From an uncultured Bacteroidaceae bacterium (GTDB lineage: Bacteria; Bacteroidota; Bacteroidia; Bacteroidales; Bacteroidaceae): a DNA stretch of 40,602 nt. The position numbers and the translations under genes were made by a program. Below, piece after piece: positions 19,164 to 26,553 of the stretch. Below the pieces are notes generated by a model. The model was not told the DNA's origin. It did not search any database and saw nothing but the letters and a program-made list of their open reading frames with translations. The number at the start of each line of letters is the position of its first letter. Positions within the stretch are counted from its first letter, which is position 1. Where the stretch lies: positions 1 through 40,602 of the forward strand of contig CAJOLZ010000013.1 in assembly GCA_905235575.1 (NCBI GenBank). Direction: 5' to 3'.

Positions 19164-20285
19164 ATGAGACATCTCCGCAACCTTCTCTGTCTGTTCATCT
19201 GCGCAGCCTTGCTCTTCGCAGGTTGCACTCCGAAACATGAGACACAGAACTATGTCACGCTTCAGAATCCTATACCCTTGAAGTTTGGCGACCCCTTCCT
19301 GCTGCGCACGGCTGACGGTACGTACTATATGTACGGCACTTCGCTGGCCGACGGCTTCGAAACCTTCAAGAGTCGTGACTTGGTTAACTGGGAATCCTGT
19401 GGACAAGTGTACAAAGGTGGGCAGCCAGACCAGTGGTGCGAGGATTGCTTCTGGGCTCCCGAAGTGTACGAACGCAACGGACGCTACTATATGTTCTTCA
19501 GTGCCAACTATCGTGAGAATCCTGACGGCGAGGTGGAGAACTTCAAGATAGGCGTGGCTGTGAGTGACAGTCCCGAAGGTCCATTCACGGACCTCATGGA
19601 CCGTCCCATCTTCAATCCCGACTATCCCGTCATCGATGCCAACGTGTATTTCGATGAAGCAAGCGGACGATGCTATCTATATTATAGCCGTTGCTGCTAT
19701 AAACATTCTGTGGAGAGCGAAGTGGCCGATTCGTTGCGCAATGCTGGCAGTTTTCCTGCGATAGAGGAAAGTTGGGTGTACGGCGTAGAACTCTCGTCCG
19801 ACTTCATGCACATCATCGGCGAGCCGCAACTCTTGCTGGCTCCTCCCACAAAACTCAACGATGCCCAGGCAGAGTGGGAAAGTCGCAGTGCAACCCATGG
19901 CGAGGTGAACCGTCGCTGGACCGAAGGCAGTTATCTTTTCAAGTACGGAAACACCTATTACATCATGTACAGCGCAAACTCGTATATGGGGAAATACTAT
20001 GCGGTGGGTTATGCAACAGCTGATAATCCGTTGGGCCCCTTCGTGAAGGCAGACAACAATCCTGTGCTGCAGGAGAACGTGAGCAATGGCGGCACGGTGA
20101 TGGGTACAGGTCACAACATGGTTATCACGATGCCCGACGGTCAACTCTATTGTGTCTATCACGGACGGATGAGCGACAACCCCGGCGAGCGCGTGGTGTT
20201 GATGGATAGAGTGGAGATAGATAAGAAAGGCAAACTCACCGTCTGCGGCCCTACAGTTGAGCCTCAGCAAGTGAGTGTGGAATAA
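19164..20285 (+). CDS. GH43-like glycoside hydrolase lipoprotein
   Basis: A 373-residue five-bladed-propeller hydrolase of the GH43 (clan GH-F) type. Members are mostly alpha-L-arabinofuranosidases, beta-xylosidases or galactosidases; the specificity here is open. A lipoprotein signal ends in LLFAGC with lipid Cys C21. The catalytic triad is visible: base D43 in GDPFLL, pKa modulator D158 in VIDANVYFD, acid E254 in TEGSYLFKYG. The late motif MGTGHNMVI is also typical. It follows rfbB by 15 bases and its stop is only two bases from the start of the 5-alpha-reductase gene, so it is part of the same run. Why a glycosidase sits between nucleotide-sugar and steroid-reductase genes is unclear. Confidence 0.87.
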   Translation: MRHLRNLLCLFICAALLFAGCTPKHETQNYVTLQNPIPLKFGDPFLLRTADGTYYMYGTSLADGFETFKSRDLVNWESCGQVYKGGQPDQWCEDCFWAPEVYERNGRYYMFFSANYRENPDGEVENFKIGVAVSDSPEGPFTDLMDRPIFNPDYPVIDANVYFDEASGRCYLYYSRCCYKHSVESEVADSLRNAGSFPAIEESWVYGVELSSDFMHIIGEPQLLLAPPTKLNDAQAEWESRSATHGEVNRRWTEGSYLFKYGNTYYIMYSANSYMGKYYAVGYATADNPLGPFVKADNNPVLQENVSNGGTVMGTGHNMVITMPDGQLYCVYHGRMSDNPGERVVLMDRVEIDKKGKLTVCGPTVEPQQVSVE

Positions 20286-20287
20286 TA

Positions 20288-21076
20288 ATGACTGATATGG
20301 GACCTTGGCTTGATGCGGATGCTTTCCGCCTGCTCGTATATGGAATGCTTGCCATGGCATTCGTAGTCTTCGTGAGTCTTTATTTCGTTACTGCGGGCTA
20401 TGGTCAGTTCCGTTCAGCACGCTGGGGATGGAGCATTCACAACAAGGTGGCTTGGGTGCTCATGGAAGCGCCCGTCTTTGTAGTGATGGTGGCTGTATGG
20501 ACAACCTCGGGCCGGAGCTTTCACCTTCCGGAATTTGTTTTACTTTCTCTCTTCCTGCTCCATTATTTTCAGCGTAGTTTTGTATTTCCTATGCTGATGC
20601 ATGGACGCAGCCAGATGCCAGTTGCTATTGTGCTGATGGGGGTGGTGTTCAATGTACTCAATGGTATGATGCAGGGTGGCGGACTTTATTGGTATCCGAA
20701 TCCCGATTTTCAGTTGGGTGCTTCCTATTTGCTTCGATGGAATGCCTTGCTGGGCATTGGCATGTTTGTGGTTGGTATGTGTATTAATCTGCACTCCGAC
20801 CATGTGATACGCCATCTGCGCCAGCCTGGTGACACACGTCACTATCTGCCTCAAAAAGGCATGTATCGATATGTTACAAGTGCCAATTATCTGGGTGAAC
20901 TGATGGAGTGGACCGGTTTCGCACTTGCCGCCGGCACGTTGGTGGCATGGGTATTTCCCATCTGGACAGCTGCCAATCTGGTGCCTCGTGCACATTCCAT
21001 TCACCGCAGGTATTGCGATGAGTTTGGCCGCGAAGCCGTAGGCAAACGTAAACGTATAATTCCCTTTATATATTAG
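20288..21076 (+). CDS. Steroid 5-alpha-reductase family membrane protein (candidate 5AR)
   Basis: A 262-residue multi-helix membrane protein that aligns along its whole length with the 3-oxo-5-alpha-steroid 4-dehydrogenase family, which reduces 4-ene-3-oxo steroids with NADPH to 5-alpha products. LMEAPVF contains E60 and LLHYFQRSFVF contains Y93; these match the catalytic Glu and Tyr of human SRD5A2 by position and context. The C-terminal cofactor-binding part is strongly conserved: YVTSANYLGELMEWTGFAL, NLVPRAHSIHRRY and the terminal RIIPFIY. It starts two bases after the GH43 stop and ends 7 bases before an OYE-family reductase gene. The trio matches the 5AR/5BR/3-beta-HSDH set known from gut Bacteroidetes. 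Substrate (bile acid, sterol or hormone) is inferred. Confidence 0.88.
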   Translation: MTDMGPWLDADAFRLLVYGMLAMAFVVFVSLYFVTAGYGQFRSARWGWSIHNKVAWVLMEAPVFVVMVAVWTTSGRSFHLPEFVLLSLFLLHYFQRSFVFPMLMHGRSQMPVAIVLMGVVFNVLNGMMQGGGLYWYPNPDFQLGASYLLRWNALLGIGMFVVGMCINLHSDHVIRHLRQPGDTRHYLPQKGMYRYVTSANYLGELMEWTGFALAAGTLVAWVFPIWTAANLVPRAHSIHRRYCDEFGREAVGKRKRIIPFIY

Positions 21077-21083
21077 GAAAACG

Positions 21084-22334
21084 ATGGAGAACAGAATCTT
21101 CGAGGAGGCTCATATAGGGCCGTTGACATTGCGCAACCGTACCATTCGCAGTGCGGCTTTCGAGAGTATGTGTCCCGGCCACCGGCCCAGTCAGATGCTT
21201 TATGACTATCATACTAGTGTAGCACGTGGCGGTGTTGGCATGACCACCGTAGCCTATGCTGCGGTTACGGAGAGCGGACTGAGTTTCGACCGTCAGTTGG
21301 TGATGAACAAGTCGATAGTGCCCGAACTTCGGAATCTTACTGATGGCATCCATCGTGAAGGTGCTGCCGCCGGCATCCAGTTGGGACATTGCGGTAACAT
21401 GAGTCACAAGGAAATATGTGGATGTATCCCCGTGGGAGCCTCCACGTCGTACAATCTATACAGTCCGACTTTAGTGCGTGGATTGCGTCGCGACGAGCTA
21501 CCGGCGCTGGCTGCTAAGTTTGGAGAGGCAGTGAACCTTGCTCGCGAGAGTGGTTTTGATGAGGTGGAGATACATTGCGGTCATGGATACCTCATCGATC
21601 AGTTCCTGAATCCGTTCTTCAACAAACGCACCGACGAGTATGGTGGTACGTTGGAGAACCGTATGCGCTTCATGACGATGTGTATAGAGGAGGTTATGAA
21701 GGCTGCCCGCGATGATATGGCTGTCGTATGCAAGATAAATATGCGCGATGGACGGAAGAATGGCACAACGCCCGAGCAGGACAGTATTCCTGTGGCACGA
21801 CGTTTGCAGGAGCTCGGCGTGCATGCCGTGGTTTTGAGCGGTGGACTCGTCAGTGCCACTCCACTCTATGTGATGCGTGGCGAGATGCCTCTGCAGACCA
21901 TGACGCATTATATGGACAAGCCTTGGCTCAAGTACAGCATACGTGCAGCCAAGCCCCTCGTGAAGAAGTTCATGGTGCCTACAGTAAACTATCGTGAAGC
22001 ATTCTTCCTGGAAGATGCGTTGAAGTTCCGCGAGGCTCTGCCCGACATGAAATTCATTTATGTAGGTGGCTTGGTGGCTGGCGATAAGATAAACGAAGTA
22101 CTCTCGCATGGTTTCGAAGCAGTGCAGATGGCACGCAGCCTGCTCAACGAGCCCGATTTCGTGAACCGACTTCATACCGACCCACATCATCGTTGTCAGT
22201 GTCGACACAGCAATTACTGCATAGGTCGTATGTATACGCTCGAGATGGCTTGTCATCAGCATCTTAACGAGCCGTTGCCTGCCGATCTTCAGCGTGAGAT
22301 CGAGCGCATCGAACACGAGCAGAACCCAGCTTGA
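21084..22334 (+). CDS. Old Yellow Enzyme family NADH:flavin oxidoreductase (candidate steroid 5-beta-reductase / 4-ene oxidoreductase)
   Basis: A 416-residue FMN-binding TIM-barrel protein. Family marks are GPLTLRNRTIRSAAFE, GIQLGHCGNMSH, HCGHGYLIDQFLNPFFNKRTDEYGG and, near 337-342, FIYVGGL. Four C-terminal cysteines (C371, C373, C379, C390), the last two spaced like those of 2,4-dienoyl-CoA reductase/BaiCD proteins, suggest an iron-sulfur cluster. The NAD(P)/FAD domain of BaiCD-type proteins (about 640 residues) is missing, so electrons must come from NAD(P)H directly or from a partner. Context between a 5-alpha-reductase-like and an SDR gene points to interconversion of 4-ene and 5-beta 3-oxo steroids; this is inference. 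Enoate reduction of another substrate is the alternative. Confidence 0.85.
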   Translation: MENRIFEEAHIGPLTLRNRTIRSAAFESMCPGHRPSQMLYDYHTSVARGGVGMTTVAYAAVTESGLSFDRQLVMNKSIVPELRNLTDGIHREGAAAGIQLGHCGNMSHKEICGCIPVGASTSYNLYSPTLVRGLRRDELPALAAKFGEAVNLARESGFDEVEIHCGHGYLIDQFLNPFFNKRTDEYGGTLENRMRFMTMCIEEVMKAARDDMAVVCKINMRDGRKNGTTPEQDSIPVARRLQELGVHAVVLSGGLVSATPLYVMRGEMPLQTMTHYMDKPWLKYSIRAAKPLVKKFMVPTVNYREAFFLEDALKFREALPDMKFIYVGGLVAGDKINEVLSHGFEAVQMARSLLNEPDFVNRLHTDPHHRCQCRHSNYCIGRMYTLEMACHQHLNEPLPADLQREIERIEHEQNPA

Positions 22335-22362
22335 AGTTAAACCCACAAAATAAAGATACACG

Positions 22363-23214
22363 ATGAACGAGAAAGTGGCAATTATCACCGGAGCCAACAG
22401 CGGCATGGGCTTCGAGGAAACAAAGGCTGTGGCCCAGAAAGGATACCACACCATTATGGCATGCTTCACTCCGAAGACTGCGCAGGAAAAGTGCGAACAG
22501 CTGATTCGCGAGACTGGCAACAAGCAGATTGAGGTCATTGGTATCGACCTTTCCAATCTGGCCACTGTGCGCGCTTTTGCCGATAAGATTAAGGAGCGTT
22601 TCACACACATCGACCTCCTGATGAACAATGCCGGAACGATGGAGACCGGACTTCACTATACCGTTGATGGTCTGGAGCGCACCATCAGTGTCAACTACGT
22701 AGGTCCCTACCTGCTCACACGTCTCCTGCTGCCTTTGATGGGTGAGGGTACACGCATTGTCAATATGGCTTCGTGCGTCTATCCTCTCGGCCATCTCGAC
22801 TTTCCGCAGTTCTTCGACCGTGGCATGAAATGTCGGTGGTGGTGGCGCGTCTTCCCGTACTTCAACTCAAAACTTGCCGTCACGCTCTTCACGTTCGATT
22901 TGGCTGAGCGTATCCGCGAGCGCGGCATCACGGTGAATGCTGCCGACCCGGGTGTCGTAAATACCAATATCCTGCGTATGCAGATGTGGTTCGACCCTCT
23001 TACCGACGTTCTTTTCCGCCCCTTTGCGCGTTCGCCTCGCCACGGAGCCGACACCGCCATCCGTCTGTTGCTCGACGAGGACAAGGCTGGGCAGACAGGT
23101 ACTTTCAACCGCTCGGGACACATCAAGGAATTGGGCACCAAATATACTCAGCATCCCAAGATGAAAGAGCTCTGGGAACGTACCGAAGAGGTGGTGCGTC
23201 CATTCCTCGATTAA
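22363..23214 (+). CDS. Short-chain dehydrogenase/reductase (candidate 3-beta-hydroxysteroid dehydrogenase)
   Basis: A 283-residue classical SDR with the cofactor motif TGANSGMG at 9-16, NNAG near 88-91, the catalytic Ser region NMASCVY, and YFNSK with Y166 and K170. After the catalytic Lys it reads VNAADPGVVNTNI, as in many retinol- and hydroxysteroid-type SDRs. It lies 28 bases after the OYE gene and is the last gene of the run; a new promoter follows. Position next to 5AR-like and OYE-like reductases makes 3-oxo/3-beta-hydroxy interconversion of steroids the best guess. The SDR fold alone does not fix substrate or stereochemistry. Confidence 0.85.
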   Translation: MNEKVAIITGANSGMGFEETKAVAQKGYHTIMACFTPKTAQEKCEQLIRETGNKQIEVIGIDLSNLATVRAFADKIKERFTHIDLLMNNAGTMETGLHYTVDGLERTISVNYVGPYLLTRLLLPLMGEGTRIVNMASCVYPLGHLDFPQFFDRGMKCRWWWRVFPYFNSKLAVTLFTFDLAERIRERGITVNAADPGVVNTNILRMQMWFDPLTDVLFRPFARSPRHGADTAIRLLLDEDKAGQTGTFNRSGHIKELGTKYTQHPKMKELWERTEEVVRPFLD

Positions 23215-23251
23215 AAACTAATTTTGTGAATATAAAAAAAGTGTGAAACCC

Positions 23252-23282
23252 TTTGCTGCTATGTAGATTTGCATTATATTTG
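23252..23282 (+). promoter_or_regulatory. Promoter for the RecQ-C-like gene and manA
   Basis: TTTG at 23252-23255, a 19-base spacer and TATATTTG at 23275-23282. The predicted leader is about 30 bases to the ATG at 23318. It separates this pair from the upstream run. Confidence 0.75.
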
Positions 23283-23317
23283 CACCCCGAAAACGGAACG
23301 CATTTCAATGCTTTTAT

Positions 23318-24046
23318 ATGGAAGCGAAAGATTCATTACTCAAGATAATTAAATCGCTGCTCGAGATTGATGCCCCTGTGTCGAAACCGGTGCTGCTTGA
23401 TTTCCTCTTAGGAAAAACCTCGCGCGAGATTACCGAGGGCTCTTTTGACGACCGCGAAACCTTTGGTTGCGGAGACAATCACGACGACGAATTCTGGAAC
23501 ACGCTTATTGATACCGCCTGCGAGAAAGGTTTTCTGAAGGCCAAGAGTGCAAGAAACCCCTTGCTTGTTGTTTCGTCAGCTGGCAAGAAATACCTGAAGA
23601 AGCCGACCTCATTTCCTCTCGATGAAGAAAGCGACGTTGCCGACATCCCAGCCGACAGCGGACTTGATGAGATTGTGAAGAACGCGCTCGACGTGAAGGC
23701 GTCCAAGGAAGCCTCGCCGCGCACCAGGCAGCAGATGAAACTCATTCATGCCATCGACTGTAAGATAGCGCTCGACGATTTTGCCGAAAGTGAGAGCCTG
23801 GGATTCGACGAAGTGCTCGAGGAAGCCGAGAAGCTCATCCACCAGGGCCGACGGCTCGACATCACGTATTTCACCGATGAGGTGATGGGCGACGAGTGTG
23901 TGAGCGAGCTTGTCGACTATTTCCGCAACGCTCCCACCGACGATCTCGACGAGGCTCTCAACGAGTACGGCGACGTCTATAACGATATGGAGATACGTTT
24001 GGCGCGCATCGTCTATCGCGTAGAGCAACTCGGTACGAAAAACTAA
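23318..24046 (+). CDS. Orphan RecQ C-terminal-like protein (RQC winged helix plus C-terminal helical domain, no helicase)
   Basis: A 242-residue protein. Residues about 15-95 resemble the RQC winged-helix domain of RecQ helicases: VLLDFLLGKTSREI, then SFGxG-like FGCGDNHDDEFWNTLID, then GFL...NPLLVVSSAGKKYL. Residues about 140-240 resemble the extra C-terminal domain of Bacteroidetes RecQ (LIHAIDCKIALDDFAES, DITYFTDEVMGDE, DDLDEALNEYGD, EIRLARIVY). A charged linker joins them. No helicase motifs are present here or in the upstream sequence, and the protein begins cleanly 36 bases behind a promoter. It is therefore a stand-alone form, not the tail of a split gene. Binding to DNA or to RecQ partners is inference. 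Confidence 0.65.
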   Translation: MEAKDSLLKIIKSLLEIDAPVSKPVLLDFLLGKTSREITEGSFDDRETFGCGDNHDDEFWNTLIDTACEKGFLKAKSARNPLLVVSSAGKKYLKKPTSFPLDEESDVADIPADSGLDEIVKNALDVKASKEASPRTRQQMKLIHAIDCKIALDDFAESESLGFDEVLEEAEKLIHQGRRLDITYFTDEVMGDECVSELVDYFRNAPTDDLDEALNEYGDVYNDMEIRLARIVYRVEQLGTKN

Positions 24047-24067
24047 ACACACCTTAAATATCATCTT

Positions 24068-24991
24068 ATGGAAATTCTCAAGTTTAATCCCATCTTTAAG
24101 CCCACGCTCTGGGGGTCCGAGACGTGGGTCGTATCGGCTGTGAAAGGTTCCGAGTCGATAGTTCTCAACGGAGCCGACAAGGGTCTCTCGTTGCCCCAAG
24201 TAGTGGAGCGTTACGGCGCAGCATTGCTCGGAAAACGCGACACGGAGCGTTTCGGCACAGATTTTCCCCTGCTCATCAAGTTCATCGACGCCCAGCAGGA
24301 TCTCTCCATCCAGGTGCATCCCAACGACGAGCTCAGCGCACGCCGTCACGGGAAGATGGGCAAGAACGAGATGTGGTATGTGGTCGATGCCGACCGCGGC
24401 AGTCAGCTCATAGCCGGTTTCCGTCGCCGTGTCGAACTTGCCGACTATGCGAGCAAGGTGGCCGACGGCACCATCGAGGACGACCTCTGTAAGGCTCCCG
24501 TGGCACAGGGCGATTGTTTCTACATCCCCGCCGGACGTGTCCACGGCATCGGAGCTGGAATGGTGATAGCTGAAATCCAGCAGACGAGCGACGTGACATA
24601 TCGTATCTATGACTATCTGCGCCGCGACCGCGACGGGAACCAGCGTGAACTGCACACTGAACTGGCGCTGGAGGCCATCAACTTCGATGACATCACGACC
24701 GACCCCAAGGTGAGCTACACCGAGGAGCGCGACCAGGTGGTGGAACTCGTCAGCTCGCCCTATTTCGTGACCAACGAACTGAAGCTCGACCGCACCTATG
24801 TGCGTAACTACGGCGACACTGATTCGTTCCACGTGTATATGTGCATCGACGGCGCCTGCTGCTTCCTCTCGCCGCAGAGTCAGGGTGTCTTCCTCCACGC
24901 CGGCGAGTCGCTTGTCGTGCCCGCCTCCATGCCCGAAGTGACCATCATCCCCGACGGCACCGTCAAACTGCTCGAGAGCTACGTGGGTTGA
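24068..24991 (+). CDS. manA: Mannose-6-phosphate isomerase, class I
   Basis: Zinc enzyme that interconverts mannose-6-phosphate and fructose-6-phosphate, feeding mannose into glycolysis or GDP-mannose synthesis. The 307-residue protein is a short cupin-type class I PMI as common in Bacteroidetes. Zinc-ligand motifs are visible: Q82 and H84 in IQVHPNDE, E101 in GKNEMWY, and a C-terminal-half histidine in YIPAGRVHGIG. It starts 21 bases after the RecQ-C-like gene, so the two share a transcript. The GH92 and GH38 mannosidases elsewhere in the window would supply its pathway. Confidence 0.93.
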   Translation: MEILKFNPIFKPTLWGSETWVVSAVKGSESIVLNGADKGLSLPQVVERYGAALLGKRDTERFGTDFPLLIKFIDAQQDLSIQVHPNDELSARRHGKMGKNEMWYVVDADRGSQLIAGFRRRVELADYASKVADGTIEDDLCKAPVAQGDCFYIPAGRVHGIGAGMVIAEIQQTSDVTYRIYDYLRRDRDGNQRELHTELALEAINFDDITTDPKVSYTEERDQVVELVSSPYFVTNELKLDRTYVRNYGDTDSFHVYMCIDGACCFLSPQSQGVFLHAGESLVVPASMPEVTIIPDGTVKLLESYVG

Positions 24992-25039
24992 TGAAGGTCA
25001 GTTGCGTTGCGACACACCGATAAGTCCGCATTTGTACTG

Positions 25040-25349
25040 AAATCGGAAGATTAGCCTCATAACCCCTCTGCGAGGGGTGCCTCAGGAATGGCCCGAAAAA
25101 GTCACTTTTTCGGGCTTTTTTATGCCTTTTTGTGAAATGTTGGTATTCTAACCATTTGAGAATCAGTAGCGCGAAAATTTGTGATTTCCAGAACGAGCCG
25201 GTCATTTACGCGACGGAGCAGCATTCAGGAGAGAACGCACCGTGGTGTGACGCCTGTCGCACCACGGTGCGTTCTCCGTCGAAACACGTTGCGGAGCCGA
25301 TTTTCAGATTCTGCGTCGAAATAGAAAGCAAGAAGTGTAAGGATTATTT
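25040..25349 (+). repeat. Dispersed palindromic element, copy C
   Basis: A full copy of 310 bp, nine bases shorter than the usual 319. It begins AAATCGGAAGATTAGC and has three 22-bp units at 25237, 25259 and 25281. It ends near GTGTAAGGATTATTT. The first two units plus flanks form a 46-base inverted repeat (25231-25276), 22 pairs with two G-T wobbles around a 2-base centre, the most perfect palindrome of the family. The usual first hairpin is replaced by a terminator hairpin. The short stretch 24992-25039 holds nothing else. Confidence 0.85.
25091..25121 (+). terminator. Intrinsic terminator after manA, inside repeat copy C
   Basis: GCCCGAAAAAG at 25091-25101 pairs perfectly with its complement at 25105-25115 over a 3-base loop, followed by six T at 25116-25121. 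It is about 100 bases after manA. Confidence 0.85.
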
Positions 25350-25441
25350 CCGCTCGGACGAGCTCTTGTTTTCAGCTGATGGATGCGAAAGATGTTCCCT
25401 CATCTCGGCATCGTTCGCCCCTCTTTTCCCAGCGCTTTTCA

Positions 25442-25471
25442 TTTGCGTTTCCCATTTTCTTGCTATCTTTG
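25442..25471 (+). promoter_or_regulatory. Promoter for the truncated GH43 gene
   Basis: TTTG at 25442-25445, an 18-base spacer and TATCTTTG at 25464-25471, about 30 bases before the chosen ATG at 25502. The intact promoter suggests that the remnant gene is still transcribed. The stretch 25350-25441 shows nothing else. Confidence 0.65.
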
Positions 25472-25501
25472 CGAAGAGAATCGACTAACTTTAAGCCTTT
25501 T

Positions 25502-26176
25502 ATGAGCAGAATTCTGTCTTTGGCTGCCCTGCTGTGCACGCTGTGTGCCGCCGCACAAACCACTTATACGAACCCCGTTTACGACATCGATTTCCCCGAC
25601 CCCAGCGTGCAACGCGGGCAAGACGGATATTGGTACGCCTATTCCACGGGTCAGAAAGGAGCCCGCAGCACCAATCTCTTCAAGTGGACGCAGTTGAGCA
25701 ACGTCATCTCGCGCCCCACCTGGAACGACTCCACCTATATTGACTCCAACGGAAACAAGAAGACCGACTACTACAGTTTCTGGGCATGCGACGTGAACTA
25801 CGTCGACGGGAAGTACCTCATGCTCTACGCCTGCGCTCTCTGGGGCAACGGTTCGCGCACCGGCATCGGCGAACCTGTCGAGGACGGACTCTCGCACACC
25901 GAGCTTCAGCAGAAAGCCGCACTGTGGGGCGTGCCCTGGCATTCCGACTCGACGGCAGGAAACGGATACCCCATCCTGCAGTGGCAGTTCAGCCGCGGCG
26001 ACTATCGGCAGACGTGTGGCTTCCCCATCATCGATGCCATCGAGCGTGTGACCGGCGTCCCGACGCCCTCGGTCATCTACGACCTGCAGGGTCGCCGTGT
26101 GGGTGACGCTCAGGACGAGACGACGAAACTCCCGAAGGGAATCTACATCGTCAATGGCCGCAAGGTTGTGAAATAA
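25502..26176 (+). CDS. GH43 remnant fused to an unrelated C-terminal part with sorting tail
   Basis: The start at 25502 gives a signal peptide (MSRILSLAALLCTLCAAAQ) and a 224-residue secreted protein. An upstream in-frame ATG at 25379 lies before the promoter and is unlikely. Residues about 20-125 are the first blades of a GH43 enzyme: TYTNPVYDIDFPDPSV with base D33, DGYWYAYSTG, FWACDVNYVDGKYLMLYA, then GNGSRTGIG. The remaining blades with the other two catalytic acids are absent. Instead the text switches to LQQKAALWGVPWH...GYPILQW, which looks like the end of a different surface protein. The tail IYDLQGRRV...LPKGIYIVNGRKVVK is a sorting-type tail. An in-frame deletion or recombination is the likely origin; hydrolase activity is not expected. 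The stop codon lies in repeat copy D. Confidence 0.7.
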   Translation: MSRILSLAALLCTLCAAAQTTYTNPVYDIDFPDPSVQRGQDGYWYAYSTGQKGARSTNLFKWTQLSNVISRPTWNDSTYIDSNGNKKTDYYSFWACDVNYVDGKYLMLYACALWGNGSRTGIGEPVEDGLSHTELQQKAALWGVPWHSDSTAGNGYPILQWQFSRGDYRQTCGFPIIDAIERVTGVPTPSVIYDLQGRRVGDAQDETTKLPKGIYIVNGRKVVK

Positions 26177-26489
26177 TCGTTACACTTTTCGCTACGCGTT
26201 TCTGCACGAAAGTGAATTTTGCGTGTGGAAGCGTGTTCCGCAGACCCACGCACCATGCTGCGACATCTGTCGCACCACGGTGCGTTTCTTCTCGGACTGC
26301 TTTCCTTCGTGTATTTCGAGGGCGAGAGAAGTGAAACACGAAATTTTCGAACGCTGAGAATCAAACGGTTGCAAATTTGTCGAAGTCGGCTCCTCACCAC
26401 GTCGCAGCCAACCGCATCCATTCTCACTGCATCTCACTGTCGTTTTCGGAAACCCTCGGAATGGCTTGCAGAGGCGAATCTTCCGATTT
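26171..26489 (-). repeat. Dispersed palindromic element, copy D (reverse orientation)
   Basis: A full 319-bp copy in reverse. On the minus strand it starts AAATCGGAAGATTCGCC at the 26489 end and has the ATTCTCAGCGTTCG segment. The three 22-bp units follow at 26283-26262, 26261-26240 and 26239-26218, and the end is GTGTAACGATTATTT at 26171. The last bases overlap the final Lys and stop codon of the GH43 remnant. Confidence 0.82.
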
Positions 26490-26503
26490 CTGGACAGAAA
26501 CAA

Positions 26504-26536
26504 AAAAGGGCTGCGCCAGAGTGACGCAGCCCTTTT
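26504..26536. terminator. Bidirectional intrinsic terminator between the GH43 remnant and the DUF2271 gene
   Basis: AAAAGGGCTGCG at 26504-26515 pairs with CGCAGCCCTTTT at 26525-26536 around a 9-base loop, with A and T runs at the ends. It lies between convergent genes. Confidence 0.87.
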
Positions 26537-26553
26537 ATGTGGAGTAATCGACC

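Noticed and set aside
25379..25501. Upstream in-frame start for the GH43 remnant adding 41 residues
   Set aside because: It lies before the promoter boxes at 25442-25471 and would place a basic, unrelated stretch before a good signal peptide.
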